Source: Microbacterium rhizomatis (lineage in GTDB: Bacteria > Actinomycetota > Actinomycetes > Actinomycetales > Microbacteriaceae). From it: a stretch of 64,000 nucleotides of DNA. A model generated the notes under the pieces. It had not been told where the DNA came from. It saw only the letters and a program-made list of their open reading frames with translations, and made no database searches. The position numbers and the translations under genes were made by a program. Shown piece after piece: positions 7,619-16,929 of this stretch. The stretch covers positions 1 through 64,000 of the forward strand of contig NZ_VYSA01000005.1 of assembly GCF_008710745.1 (NCBI RefSeq). Reading direction: 5' to 3'. Every line of letters starts with the position of its first letter. Position 1 is the stretch's first letter.

Positions 7619-10600
7619 TGCGCCGCCACCGATGCTCTCTGAAAGAAGTCCGAAGGCATGGATCGATCGAGCCGCCAAGTGATCGCAATTGGTCGCTCGC
7701 CAACGTGCTGAACGAACTTCGCAGTTCCCAGGAGCAGATAAGGCGCGGTTCCGAACTCGTCCTCCTTGTGCTCACGAACGAACAGAAGAACGTCGCTCGA
7801 TCCCGACAGGTACCGCTGGCCGGTCGGGGAAGCGATGGTGGTTCCCGACTGACTCTCCCAGTGGAAAAGGTCGTGGCTGATCGGATAGTCGCGGTACATG
7901 GTGGTGGGCGAGAACGCTGCAGCCGACTTCTTGAGCGTGACGAAGAACGCGTCGACATTCTCGGGGGCTACAAACAGGACGCCTTCTCGGAACGAGTTCG
8001 GCCGCCGTTGCATGCTGGCGTAGCGAAGCGCCGCGAGAGCCTCCTCACGTTGGTACCGAGCGTGTACTTGGAGCGGTGTCCACGAGAGCCTGCCGGGCAT
8101 CGCGGCCGGAATGTGTCGCGCGGAGTCGAATCCGATCTCAATCACCGCGTCCAGTTCCTCGCGTACTGCTCGCTCTGCTTTGAGGGATCGCAGTCCGTCT
8201 TCGATGGAGGAGAATCCGCCGCCATCAGGCCAGAGCGAAAAGAAGAGCATGTCGGCGAAGAGACGGCTTCGTGCAGACAGCTCCGCGTACTCTGGCGAAT
8301 CGTCCGTCAATAGATTCCGATACTCCCGCGCTCGCTCGCCATCGTCGACGTGGACCAACGCGCGAACGCGCTTCAGCAGGTCAGTTTCGCGTTCCGCCCC
8401 GCCGGAAGTTGGAAGCCCAGCATCTCTTCGAAGTTGCGTCCACGAACGGCCCCGTTGCCCTCTCTTGAGCACATCGGCGAGCTCGACTCCGGCCTCGCTC
8501 AGGAACTCCTCCAGCGTCATGTCCCCATACGAGCGCAGCTCGGTGGCGAGCTGATGCCATCGATTGGCGACCTGCCCCTTCAAGTTTTCGAGGATGAGAC
8601 GTTGCGACTGTCGGTCGAGCACGATTTGTGACCCGGACGGCAGGAACGGGAAACCGTGTTGGACCTGGCGGGCTACTGCCTGACGTGTCAGCCCGGTGAG
8701 GGCACGCAGCTTCATGTCCCAACGAAACTGCGTGCTCTGATGACCTACGAAATCGAGAGCCGTAAGCACGGCCTTGTCTGCAGTGCGGCGCAGGCCCCGA
8801 CCCAGCTGCTGAAGGAAGATGGTCGCACTCTCGGTAGGACGCAGGAAGAGCACAGTGTCCACATAAGGCACGTCAAGTCCCTCATTGAACAGCTGCGCCG
8901 AGAAGATGACGTTGACTTCCCGACTGCGGAGCCGGCGAAGCGCTTCGTCGCGCGGCGCCTGTGAGCGCCCGTCACCGCTGATCATCAAGGCAGGGATCCC
9001 CGCCTCATTGAACACTCGTGCCATGTACTCCGCGTGTGAGATGTCCACGCAGAAGCCGAGTGCACGCATGCCGAGCGGGTCAATCACTTTGTCCAAGAGC
9101 TCGTTGACCACGATCCGCGCGCGGGCGTCGTTTCCCGTGAAGAGCTTCGAGAGCTGCGTGGCGTCGTAGCCGCCGCGCACCCACGCGATCCTCGACAAGT
9201 CTGTGCCGTCTGCGATAGCGAAGTAGTGGAAGGGCGACAGAAGCTCCTGGCCCAGGGCATCCCACAACCGCAGCTCCGCTGCCACGCGTCCATCGAAATA
9301 GCCCAAGATGTCATTGCCGTCGGCGCGCTCCGGGGTCGCAGTGAGGCCGAGCAGCTCCTTTGGCGCGAGATGGTCTAGAAGCTTCCGGTACGTTGCTGAG
9401 CTGGCGTGATGAAACTCGTCAATCACGACGACGTCAAAGGCGTGGGCAGGAATGTTCTCAACCCCGTAGGAGGTGAGTGATTGAACGCTCGCGAAGACAT
9501 GTTCCCATCGCTCTGGCCGGCTACCTGCGACGTAACTCTCGCCGAAGTTCTCGTCGCCCAGCACCTCGCGGTACGTCCGAGAAGCCTGTGTGAGAATCTC
9601 CTTTCGGTGGGCAACAAATAGAAGTGAGCGCTCCGGGCCGCCGAGCCGCTGGTAGTCGAATGCCGCCAGAACTGTCTTGCCGGTGCCCGTCGCCGCAACC
9701 ACGAGATTTCGGTGGCGGCCGTGCACCTCGCGCTCTGCATCCAGTGCGTCAAGCATCTCCAACTGGTAGGGATACGGGCGAACGTCCAGGCCCGACAGTG
9801 ACACCGTCATCCGGTCGTGGCGCCGCGTCCCGGACGCCTCCGCGAGCGCATCGTCGAGTCGGTCCCGATCGCGATCTGGGTCGTACACCTCGTAGCTCGC
9901 GTCGTTCCAGTAGGTCTCGAACGTGGCCTGGAACTTCTCCAGCAGCGCCGGCGTACCCACGCCGGACAGCCGGACATTCCACTCCACTCCGTCGAGCAGC
10001 GCAGCCTTCGAGAGATTCGACGAGCCCACGTACGCGGTGTTGAACCCGCTGCGGCGCTGAAAGAGCCAAGCCTTTGCGTGCAGACGGGTGCGCATCGCGT
10101 CGTACTGCACCCGAACCTGCGCGCCGAACTCACGCGCCAGGCGATCGATAGCGGCACGCTCCGTAGCCCCCATGTAGGTCGTCGTGATGATTCGGAAGGC
10201 GGCGCCCCGGCGCCGGAGTCGAGCGAGCTCCGCCTCCAGGAGTCGAACCCCGTGCCACTTCACGAAAGCACACAGGAGGTCTACCTGGTCTGCCGTGTCG
10301 ATCTCCGATTTCAGCTCGGCATTCAGGTTCGGCTCGCCCCGGGTGTTCGTGAGCAGCGCGGCCTCACTGAGGGGCGTAGTCGGACGGACGTTGTCGTACG
10401 TCGAGATTCCCGGACCAGCGGGCGGCGAGAGTCGCTGGAGTTGGCGCGCCGGAGCCACCACAAGGTCGGGAGACGAAGCTAGCTCTTTCAGTAGCCGGTT
10501 CACGAGATCGAGGCGTTCGCCTTCTCCTGAAATAGATGAGAGCTGCCGAACGGTCTGCTCGTAAATCAGTCGCGCGAGCACGTGAGGCTGATCTGCTTCG

Positions 10601-10713
10601 TCGACAGGCTCAACCGTTGGTAGAAGCCCATCCAGAGAGTGGAGGCGTCCCTGCAGGCTCGAGGTGACGAGCGTCTCATAGAGTCCAGCCTGCAATTCGG
10701 GGGATCCCGCCAT
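7615..10713 (-). CDS. PLD-nuclease/superfamily II helicase with DUF3427
   Basis: The protein is 1032 residues. A phospholipase-D-like nuclease half-site lies at residues about 212-235 (RLHAKAWLF, then VGSSNLS). A superfamily II helicase follows, with Walker A AATGTGKT (340-347), DEFHH (432-436), LGLTATPER (about 455-463) and the motif VI region LQQLGRGLRR. The C-terminus has the DUF3427 hallmark FHWESQSGTTIASPTGQ. The PLD part has one HxK motif, so dimerisation may be needed for activity. It should act on DNA or RNA, coupling translocation to cleavage. It is the first gene of a two-gene operon with the NUDIX protein and diverges from the MazG/DUF2075 pair. Fused PLD-helicases of this kind occur in phage-defence islands; the named system, if any, is not certain. 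Confidence 0.88.
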   Translation of the reverse strand: MAGSPELQAGLYETLVTSSLQGRLHSLDGLLPTVEPVDEADQPHVLARLIYEQTVRQLSSISGEGERLDLVNRLLKELASSPDLVVAPARQLQRLSPPAGPGISTYDNVRPTTPLSEAALLTNTRGEPNLNAELKSEIDTADQVDLLCAFVKWHGVRLLEAELARLRRRGAAFRIITTTYMGATERAAIDRLAREFGAQVRVQYDAMRTRLHAKAWLFQRRSGFNTAYVGSSNLSKAALLDGVEWNVRLSGVGTPALLEKFQATFETYWNDASYEVYDPDRDRDRLDDALAEASGTRRHDRMTVSLSGLDVRPYPYQLEMLDALDAEREVHGRHRNLVVAATGTGKTVLAAFDYQRLGGPERSLLFVAHRKEILTQASRTYREVLGDENFGESYVAGSRPERWEHVFASVQSLTSYGVENIPAHAFDVVVIDEFHHASSATYRKLLDHLAPKELLGLTATPERADGNDILGYFDGRVAAELRLWDALGQELLSPFHYFAIADGTDLSRIAWVRGGYDATQLSKLFTGNDARARIVVNELLDKVIDPLGMRALGFCVDISHAEYMARVFNEAGIPALMISGDGRSQAPRDEALRRLRSREVNVIFSAQLFNEGLDVPYVDTVLFLRPTESATIFLQQLGRGLRRTADKAVLTALDFVGHQSTQFRWDMKLRALTGLTRQAVARQVQHGFPFLPSGSQIVLDRQSQRLILENLKGQVANRWHQLATELRSYGDMTLEEFLSEAGVELADVLKRGQRGRSWTQLRRDAGLPTSGGAERETDLLKRVRALVHVDDGERAREYRNLLTDDSPEYAELSARSRLFADMLFFSLWPDGGGFSSIEDGLRSLKAERAVREELDAVIEIGFDSARHIPAAMPGRLSWTPLQVHARYQREEALAALRYASMQRRPNSFREGVLFVAPENVDAFFVTLKKSAAAFSPTTMYRDYPISHDLFHWESQSGTTIASPTGQRYLSGSSDVLLFVREHKEDEFGTAPYLLLGTAKFVQHVGERPIAITWRLDRSMPSDFFQRASVAAQ

Positions 10714-10728
10714 CCTGCTCCTCCCACC

Positions 10729-10764
10729 GCCTGCTTGTTTAATTCACACGCTAGTCGAGCAGGC
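10729..10764. promoter_or_regulatory. inverted repeat between divergent helicase operons
   Basis: GCCTGCT (10729-10735) and AGCAGGC (10758-10764) are 7-base arms flanking an AT-richer 22-base spacer, in the gap between the two divergent operons. It could be a shared operator. Further right, TGATAC (about 10813) lies 12 bases before the GTG start at 10830, which would fit a leaderless transcript. Confidence 0.4.
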
Positions 10765-10829
10765 TGTCTGCGATGGGCGAATTGACCTTCGGGGGAGGCC
10801 GAGGCGCGTGTCCTGATACGGTCGCAACC

Positions 10830-11150
10830 GTGACGAGTGAACGGGTTCGGAAGGCGCTGGAGGAGTTCGTCCGAGAGCGTGACTGGGCCCAGTTCCACAC
10901 GCCGGCGAACCTCGCCAAAAGCATCGCGATCGAGGCGGGGGAGCTATTGGAGTGCTTTCAGTGGAGCGACGATGCGGATGAGGCTCAGGTGCGGGCCGAG
11001 CTCGCCGACGTGGTGACCTATTGCACGCTGCTCGCTGCTCGGCTCAGGATCGACCTCGACGAAATCGTGCTTGAGAAGCTCGTCGCTACCGGGGAGAAGT
11101 ACCCGGCCGATCGTGCACGGGGACGGAGCACAAAGTATGACGCCCTTTGA
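10830..11150 (+). CDS. MazG-like nucleotide pyrophosphohydrolase
   Basis: This is a 106-residue single-domain all-alpha NTP pyrophosphohydrolase. The metal-binding signature ExxE(12-28)ExxD is visible as EAGELLECF and then ELADVVTYC. The N-terminus (RVRKALEEFVRERDWAQFHTPANLAKSIAIE) matches the MazG-like/dCTPase group. I prefer the GTG at 10830 (VTSERVRK) over the ATG at 10773, since the extra 19 residues do not fit the family. The stop overlaps the ATG of the next gene by 14 bases, so it is co-translated with the GIY-YIG helicase. The family removes pyrophosphate from nucleoside triphosphates; a nucleotide-depleting or signal-removing role in defence is inference. Confidence 0.88.
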   Translation: MTSERVRKALEEFVRERDWAQFHTPANLAKSIAIEAGELLECFQWSDDADEAQVRAELADVVTYCTLLAARLRIDLDEIVLEKLVATGEKYPADRARGRSTKYDAL

Positions 11151-12918
11151 CATCGAGCGACTGAACCTCACGTCTGGCGCGGTCTCGGGTTGGGTGGCGG
11201 GCGACGAGCGTCTCAGGAACTGGCCGGTCGTCTACGTGCTCGACGGTGCAAACCCGTCTGGGGGTGGGTCCGTCTACGTCGGTGAGACGGTGAACGCCGC
11301 TGCGCGAATGCGCCAGCATCTCGCGAACCCGGCCAAGAGCGCATTCCGGAGTGTGCGCGTCGTCATCGACGACACCTTCAACAAGTCGGCGTGCCTTGAT
11401 TTGGAGTCTCATCTCATTCGTTGGCTCGCTGGCGACGGGCAGTTCACCGTGATGAACGGCAACGAGGGGATTATCGATGCTCGGTACTACGAGCGCGACC
11501 TGTATCGCGAGAGCTTCCGCGACATCTTCGAGAAGCTCCGATCAGACGGAATCTTTCAACGCAGCATCCCTGAGATTGAGAACAGCGACCTCTTCAAACT
11601 GTCGCCATTCAAAGTCCTCACGCCGGAGCAAGCAATCGCCGTCGAGGACATTGTGGAAGGGCTCCTCGCCGACCTCGAGACTGGAGCGTCGTCCGCAAGC
11701 GTCATCGAGGGGCAGCCCGGGACGGGCAAGACCATCATTGCGATCTTCCTGATGAAGCTCCTCGCGGACATTCGCGACCACAGCGATGCAGACGAAGTCG
11801 AACCAGACTCGATGTTCGCCGAGTTCTTCGTCCCCGAGAATCGCGCGCTGCTCGCGGACCTTCGGATCGGGTTCGTTGTGCCTCAGCAGTCTCTCCGCGA
11901 GTCGATCAAGCGGGTGTTCAAGAAGACGCCAAAGGTGACGGAGGGACAGATCCTGACGCCCTTCGACGTCGGAGCATCTGATCAGCCGTGGGACCTCCTG
12001 ATCGTCGACGAGACCCATCGCCTGAACCAGCGCGCGAACCAGTCTTCCGGTGTCAACAACAGGCGATTCATCACCATCAACGAGAACCTCTTCGGCGCCG
12101 ACGATCCGTCGAAGACGCAGCTGGACTGGATCCGCGCCCAGAGTCGGCACCAGATCTTTCTACTCGACGCCGAGCAGACCGTGCGGCCGGCTGACCTGCC
12201 CCAGAGGATGCTCCGATCACTCGTAGAGGAGGCCAGGTCGACCCACCGCCGGTACCCGCTGTCCACCCAGATGCGCGTTCGCGCGGGCGTCGACTATGTG
12301 CAGTTCGTGCGCGACGTCCTGCGCGGCGAGAGCAGCGCGAGCGAACGGCCTGACTTCGGTGACTATGACCTGAGGTTCTTCGATAACCTCGCGGCGATGC
12401 AGCGTGAGATCGTTGACCGCAACGCCGAGCATGGCCTCGCGCGCCTGATCGCGGGCTACGCATGGGAGTGGCGGAGCAATCGCGACAAGCAAGCGTTCGA
12501 TATTGAGCTGGATGGAGTGAGCCTTCGGTGGAATAGCCAAGCCAAGGACTGGATCAATAGTCCCGCATCCATCCACGAGGTGGGCTCAATTCACACCGTC
12601 CAGGGTTACGACCTCAACTACGCCGGCGTCATCATCGGCAATGACCTCCGCTACGACCCGCACTCGCGACGGCTTTTCATCGACCGCAGCTCGTATCGTG
12701 ACGCCAAGGGCAAAGAGAACAACAAGCAGCGCGGGATCGCGTACTCCGACGACGACCTGCTCGAGTTCATTCGCAACATCTATGGAGTGCTCCTGACGCG
12801 CGGGATTCGGGGGACTTACGTGTACGTGTGCGACCCAGCTCTCCAGGAGTACATCGCAGGTGTTATCGGCGATGACGGCAACGATGCATCGGCGCCAGGG
12901 GATTCCTTTGCAAACTGA
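11137..12918 (+). CDS. GIY-YIG nuclease fused to DUF2075 helicase
   Basis: The 593-residue protein has two parts. The N-terminal 95 residues look like a GIY-YIG nuclease (WPVVYVLDG, SVYVGETVNAAARMRQH, then the catalytic Glu in CLDLESHLIRWL). The rest is a DUF2075 superfamily I-like ATPase with Walker A EGQPGTGKT, Walker B LLIVDETHRLN and a late motif GSIHTVQGYDLNYAGVIIG. DUF2075 ATPases are related to the Schlafen group and are common in defence islands, often behind a MazG-like gene as here. The ATG at 11137 lies inside the end of the MazG gene. The nuclease motif is the YVL/YVG variant rather than strict GIY/YIG, so activity is likely but not assured. Confidence 0.87.
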   Translation: MTPFDIERLNLTSGAVSGWVAGDERLRNWPVVYVLDGANPSGGGSVYVGETVNAAARMRQHLANPAKSAFRSVRVVIDDTFNKSACLDLESHLIRWLAGDGQFTVMNGNEGIIDARYYERDLYRESFRDIFEKLRSDGIFQRSIPEIENSDLFKLSPFKVLTPEQAIAVEDIVEGLLADLETGASSASVIEGQPGTGKTIIAIFLMKLLADIRDHSDADEVEPDSMFAEFFVPENRALLADLRIGFVVPQQSLRESIKRVFKKTPKVTEGQILTPFDVGASDQPWDLLIVDETHRLNQRANQSSGVNNRRFITINENLFGADDPSKTQLDWIRAQSRHQIFLLDAEQTVRPADLPQRMLRSLVEEARSTHRRYPLSTQMRVRAGVDYVQFVRDVLRGESSASERPDFGDYDLRFFDNLAAMQREIVDRNAEHGLARLIAGYAWEWRSNRDKQAFDIELDGVSLRWNSQAKDWINSPASIHEVGSIHTVQGYDLNYAGVIIGNDLRYDPHSRRLFIDRSSYRDAKGKENNKQRGIAYSDDDLLEFIRNIYGVLLTRGIRGTYVYVCDPALQEYIAGVIGDDGNDASAPGDSFAN

Positions 12919-13075
12919 CGATCTCAGCGGCCGACGAATACAACGCTTTGAAGGTTGCTCCGGCGACGAATCGGACCGCGCAGGTGGTCCCTACCGTCCA
13001 TCCGGCGCTGTCCTTCTTCGGTGCTCGTGCTCGAGCTAGGGGCGCTCCAACCCGCTGACGCTGCGCAGTTGCGCG

Positions 13076-13961
13076 TCAGGCCGGCAGTTCGACGACGTGA
13101 AATCCCGTGATCGGCTCCAGCGGCCAGTCGACAGCGAAGAGACGGTTGAAGCTGAGCACGAATCGTGGATTTGTCCGCTCAGTGCCGCGCTCGACCATCA
13201 GCACGATTTCGCCTGAATCAGGCTCGGCCGCCGATCGAGCGACGCGGATCGACTTCATCAATGGGCTGAGCTCCAGTCGCTGCGATCGCGGCGCATCTCG
13301 TGCGGCCAGCAGCTCCGCCCTCAGCGCCTCCGCGCGTGGCGAGCTCGGCACGACCCGCATCGCGACACACGCAGCGAGGTACGCAGTCTTTACGGCTGCA
13401 ATGTGGGTCCTCGCCGTATCTGCCTGGGGGTAGATCATCTCAGACGATCCCCCGTTCTGGAGGATCTGATCGACTGCACTGTCTCGTTTTCCCTGCTGAA
13501 AGAGAATGAAGCCTCCCGCGGCGTTCTCTCGACCGAGGTACTCGCCGGCGAAACGGCGCCCAGTTGCGGCGGCTCCGGACATCTTCGCCTTGCCGATCGA
13601 GTTCTCGTACCATCCCTGGAGATGTGGCTCGAGCTTCGAGCCGAACTCGTTGTTGCAGCGCTCACAAGTCAGTGTCACAGCGTTCCCGCCGATTGAGTGC
13701 CGGTGGAACATGCTCGCGGCTTGACGGGCTCGCAGCTAGGCAGATCGGGCACTCCCCGAGATCCATGAACTCGAATCCGACAGGCGTAGCGCGGAAGGTG
13801 GTCTGATCGCCGACCGGGCGTGGCATCCGCGCCTCTAGCAGAGACCCGTCTTGCATTCGCAGCGCGGCGCGGCTGATCTCGGGGACGCCGCGGCCACCCG
13901 CCTTCCCAACAACGCTCTCGATCACGCCCCTCGCGCGATACGCCGCCTGGTCATCTTCCAT
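13076..13961 (-). pseudogene. HNH endonuclease-like gene with a frameshift
   Basis: Two frames together make one HNH-type protein. The first (from ATG 13961) runs MEDDQAAYRARG to CPICLAASPSSREHVPPA. The second continues SIGGNAVTLTCERCNNEFGSKLE and about 190 further residues to 13076. The CxxC, EHVPP, and LTCxxCN elements are in the order expected for zinc-stabilised HNH nucleases, and they join cleanly if one C is removed near 13697. As read, the first frame ends after 24 foreign residues. This is either a decayed nuclease or a single-base sequence error. The larger C-terminal part has no recognised domain. It lies downstream of, and convergent with, the DUF2075 helicase. Confidence 0.7.
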
Positions 13962-14307
13962 CAAAGCCGAGTGTATCGACGGCTGCCGACACTGCAGTCG
14001 AGGGCGGATCCGCAAACGGGCGACGTGCCGAAGCGGCGGGTCTACCGGGCATCGCTCGGATACGTCGGCTCGCGGCCGGCATACCACTGCATGGTTGCGG
14101 TCGCGCGCTCGTGCGGGGGGCGCACGGGCACCCGCCTTAGATTGCGCTGTCGGAAACGGACGGCCTTGCTGGCTATCGAGCGCTCGGCCACGCCCGTCCG
14201 TCGATCATGCTTGACCGGCACGTGCATCCGGCTCGCGCTGGACTCGAGCCTCTCAAGACGATGGTTGTCTCCTTCGCGGTCGCGGAGCAGCCGACCGCGA
14301 CAGCTGG
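13962..14307. other. 346-bp gap without a supported gene
   Basis: Short open frames exist on both strands but none has a convincing start, ribosome site or recognisable protein. I see no repeat or hairpin that stands out. Confidence 0.5.
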
Positions 14308-15639
14308 CTACACCGCGCCCTCGTCCGGCTGAGCATCATCATCGCTAAGCAGGCTTGCGAGCGGCCCGCGCCAGTCGTAGTGCGCCAAGGGAACGACGAG
14401 AGTCCCCTCACGAAGGTCGTGAACATCGCCCGCGGTGAGCTTCCATCTCGCGGTCAGTTGCTCGGGAGACTCGTCCTCAACAAAGAGGACCAGCACGATG
14501 TCGTCCTCCTCCGTTATCCGGGCCTCCTTGGAGCGTAAGAGGTTCAGCGAGAGGGACAGCTTCGCTGGAGATATCTGCGAGATCTGGAGGAGGCCATCGG
14601 TGTCGCGAGGCACGAACGGGGCGATGTGCGTGTCCCTCAGGATGTACGCCAGACTGTCGCGACCCCACTCTGGCGGGCGATCCGGAAACAGTTCGGCCCG
14701 GTCGTCGCGTTCCGGATCCTCCCAATCGAGAGCGCGCACCGGCTCGTCGAACTCGATGTCGACACGGACGTCGCGGAGGGATCTCATTTCCGGGTTCGTC
14801 ACGCGAACGCGGATCCCGACGGCGATCCGCGCCGCGAGATCGTGGAGTCCGGATGCTGGATCCGCCATTGCAGCCGTGGTCCACCGTTCGATCTGACGTC
14901 GGAAGTTGGTCTCGGAGCGCTGCTCGATCAGGCCCTGAGATGCGAGGAGCCCGAAGGGACCCCCTACGCGGTCTGATCCGATTCCACGCAGATAGTCGTC
15001 GTTCGCGTCCTCGACCCAGCTCACGACTCGCTTCGGATCGAACTGGACGCCCATTACCGATCCTTCGATGGCGACCGTGATCTCGGGCAACTTGGGATCC
15101 TCCCCGGACGCCATCAGTCTCGTGAGCATGGATTGGACTTCGACCCCTTTGGCCTTCTCCGTGTTTCCATCCCCGCGAAGGTAGATGTCTCCGTTGCACA
15201 CCCCTTCGCCGTCGGCCAGACACGGCCATATCCGCGCGGTCGGTGGGTCTGCAATGATCGCGATCACGTCATGCTCATCGTCGACGCGTATGCGCTCGAA
15301 GTCCCACCCCGGTCCGTCGGCACCGGTCAACTTGCTGACCTCGCGCTCGAGATCCTTCGCCTCGAACGCGGCGATCCCCGAGATCGCGCCGGGGCTGACA
15401 CCGAGAAGCATGACGGCGTGTCCGCCAAACCGCTTCGCCGCCTTAGCGGGATCGCGGTTCGCGGCGCCCAGAACGAACTTCGCGACTTTGTGACGACCAC
15501 GCTTGCCGTTCAGGTCGATGTCCGACTTCAGCTCGAGGAAGTACCTCTCCTGACGGTCATCGGAGGCAGCAGCCCACTCAACCAGGGCGGACCATCCACG
15601 CGCGCCGGTGGGAAGACGGCTGAGGTCGATCTCGGTCAT
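14308..15639 (-). CDS. AlbA_2/Schlafen-like putative DNA-binding protein
   Basis: The 443-residue protein begins with an AlbA_2-like domain: RYFLELKSDIDLNGKRGRHKVAKFVLGAANR is the typical ELK...K...AAAN core shared with Schlafen proteins, followed by GGHAVMLLGVSP and IAIIADPP. Residues about 170-443 are beta-rich (VRVTNPEMRSLRDVRVDIEFD, ISPAKLSLSLNL) and resemble no domain I know. AlbA_2 proteins bind nucleic acid or nucleotide and some cut tRNA. No nuclease triad can be assigned with confidence here. The start at 15639 (MTEIDLSRLP) is the second in-frame ATG and is preferred because the first adds only six residues of unlikely sequence. It is a stand-alone cargo gene. Confidence 0.7.
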   Translation of the reverse strand: MTEIDLSRLPTGARGWSALVEWAAASDDRQERYFLELKSDIDLNGKRGRHKVAKFVLGAANRDPAKAAKRFGGHAVMLLGVSPGAISGIAAFEAKDLEREVSKLTGADGPGWDFERIRVDDEHDVIAIIADPPTARIWPCLADGEGVCNGDIYLRGDGNTEKAKGVEVQSMLTRLMASGEDPKLPEITVAIEGSVMGVQFDPKRVVSWVEDANDDYLRGIGSDRVGGPFGLLASQGLIEQRSETNFRRQIERWTTAAMADPASGLHDLAARIAVGIRVRVTNPEMRSLRDVRVDIEFDEPVRALDWEDPERDDRAELFPDRPPEWGRDSLAYILRDTHIAPFVPRDTDGLLQISQISPAKLSLSLNLLRSKEARITEEDDIVLVLFVEDESPEQLTARWKLTAGDVHDLREGTLVVPLAHYDWRGPLASLLSDDDAQPDEGAV

Positions 15640-15779
15640 AGGTCGATCGAACCACATGGCTCGGACTCCCCGGTGAGCCGATTAGATCCGCATCCGGACA
15701 TCGCGCGTGAGCGGGACGCGTGCGTGCGCGCGGGATGGTCGGCGCGGGCGGTGTAGCAGGCGAACGCTAGCATCGTGAC

Positions 15780-16778
15780 GTGCGGATCGTTGTCGGAGTG
15801 ACTGACAGCCGCTGGGCAGCGTTCTTGCGGGACCGTGCCGCAATCACGGACGTGAACTTCTGGCAGCCTTCCCCACACGGCTTCAAGGCTCTGCAGGAAG
15901 GCGGACCCTTTCTATTCAAGACGAAGCGACCCGGTGCGTTCCCCGACGTTGACATCCCGGGCTACTCGCTCGTTGGCGGCGGCTTCTTCGAGGAGTACTT
16001 CGAGATGCCCGTGACCGAGGCATGGACGATCTGGGGACAAGGAAACGGGGTTGCCACCGAGCAGGAGCTGCTCGACCGCGTGCGGGCATACCGTTCGAAC
16101 AAGCGGTGGGCGGACGATCCCGACCCCATCATTGGCTGCATCATCCTCCGCAACGTGTTCTTCGCACCGCGCGGTGAGGAACTCCCGCAACCACCCAACT
16201 GGTCGCTCAACAACGTCACCATCGAGGGCTATGAGACGCTCGGCCGAGAACGGAAACCCGACTCGGAGTACGTGCTGCAGGCCTTTCAACTGATGCAAGG
16301 CAATGCTCGCGTTGACTTCAGCTGGGACACCGACCTTCGGAGCACGGCGATCGAGTGGGACGGGCCGAAGTACGGCGAGCCGGTTCTCATCAGCCCACGG
16401 ATGGGGCAGGGCAGGTTCCGTCGCGCGGTCGACGAAGCGTACGGCTTCCGCTGCGCGGTGACGAGCAGCAAGACGTACCCGAGCTTGGAGGCCGCGCACA
16501 TTCGCGACTACGCGCACGACACTGGCACCCACCAGGTGTCCAATGCCCTCTTGCTCAGGTCCGACGTGCATACCCTATATGACCGCGGCTACCTCGGCAT
16601 CGATGCCGACCTCCGCCTGCGTGTGAGTCCAGCACTCCGCGCGCGTGGATGGAACGGCGTCGAGTTCTACGAGAAAGAGGCCGCCGAGTTCAAGATCCGC
16701 GCGCCGGAGAACCCCCTACTTTCGCCCGACCGCGACGCGCTCGCTTGGCACCACGAGAACCGCTTCCGCGCCGCGTAG
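15780..16778 (+). CDS. HNH endonuclease with EVE/PUA-like N-terminal region
   Basis: The protein is 332 residues. The N-terminal half (VTDSRWAAFLRD, VNFWQPSPHGFKAL, GGPFLFKTKRPG, IVGGGFF-like YSLVGGGFFEEY) looks like the PUA/EVE-type fold that reads modified bases in some restriction enzymes. The C-terminal half is an HNH nuclease with FRCAVTSS, LEAAHIRDYAHDTGTHQVSNALLLRSDVHTLYDRGYLGID, the layout seen in many McrA-like HNH enzymes. A modification-dependent restriction function is therefore reasonable. The start is GTG at 15780 with no strong ribosome site; a leaderless start is possible. Confidence 0.8.
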   Translation: MRIVVGVTDSRWAAFLRDRAAITDVNFWQPSPHGFKALQEGGPFLFKTKRPGAFPDVDIPGYSLVGGGFFEEYFEMPVTEAWTIWGQGNGVATEQELLDRVRAYRSNKRWADDPDPIIGCIILRNVFFAPRGEELPQPPNWSLNNVTIEGYETLGRERKPDSEYVLQAFQLMQGNARVDFSWDTDLRSTAIEWDGPKYGEPVLISPRMGQGRFRRAVDEAYGFRCAVTSSKTYPSLEAAHIRDYAHDTGTHQVSNALLLRSDVHTLYDRGYLGIDADLRLRVSPALRARGWNGVEFYEKEAAEFKIRAPENPLLSPDRDALAWHHENRFRAA

Positions 16779-16929
16779 CCCGCTGAGTGCAAGGGGAATC
16801 CTTGCGGGTACGCGCGCAAGGGGAGCCGACATGTTCGCCGTGCGGGGCGTTGATGATGTCGCGTCGGCGCCTCGAGGCATGATGGGTCGAGTGCGCTTCT
16901 CACCGGCAGCGCAGGGACATGGGGAGAGC

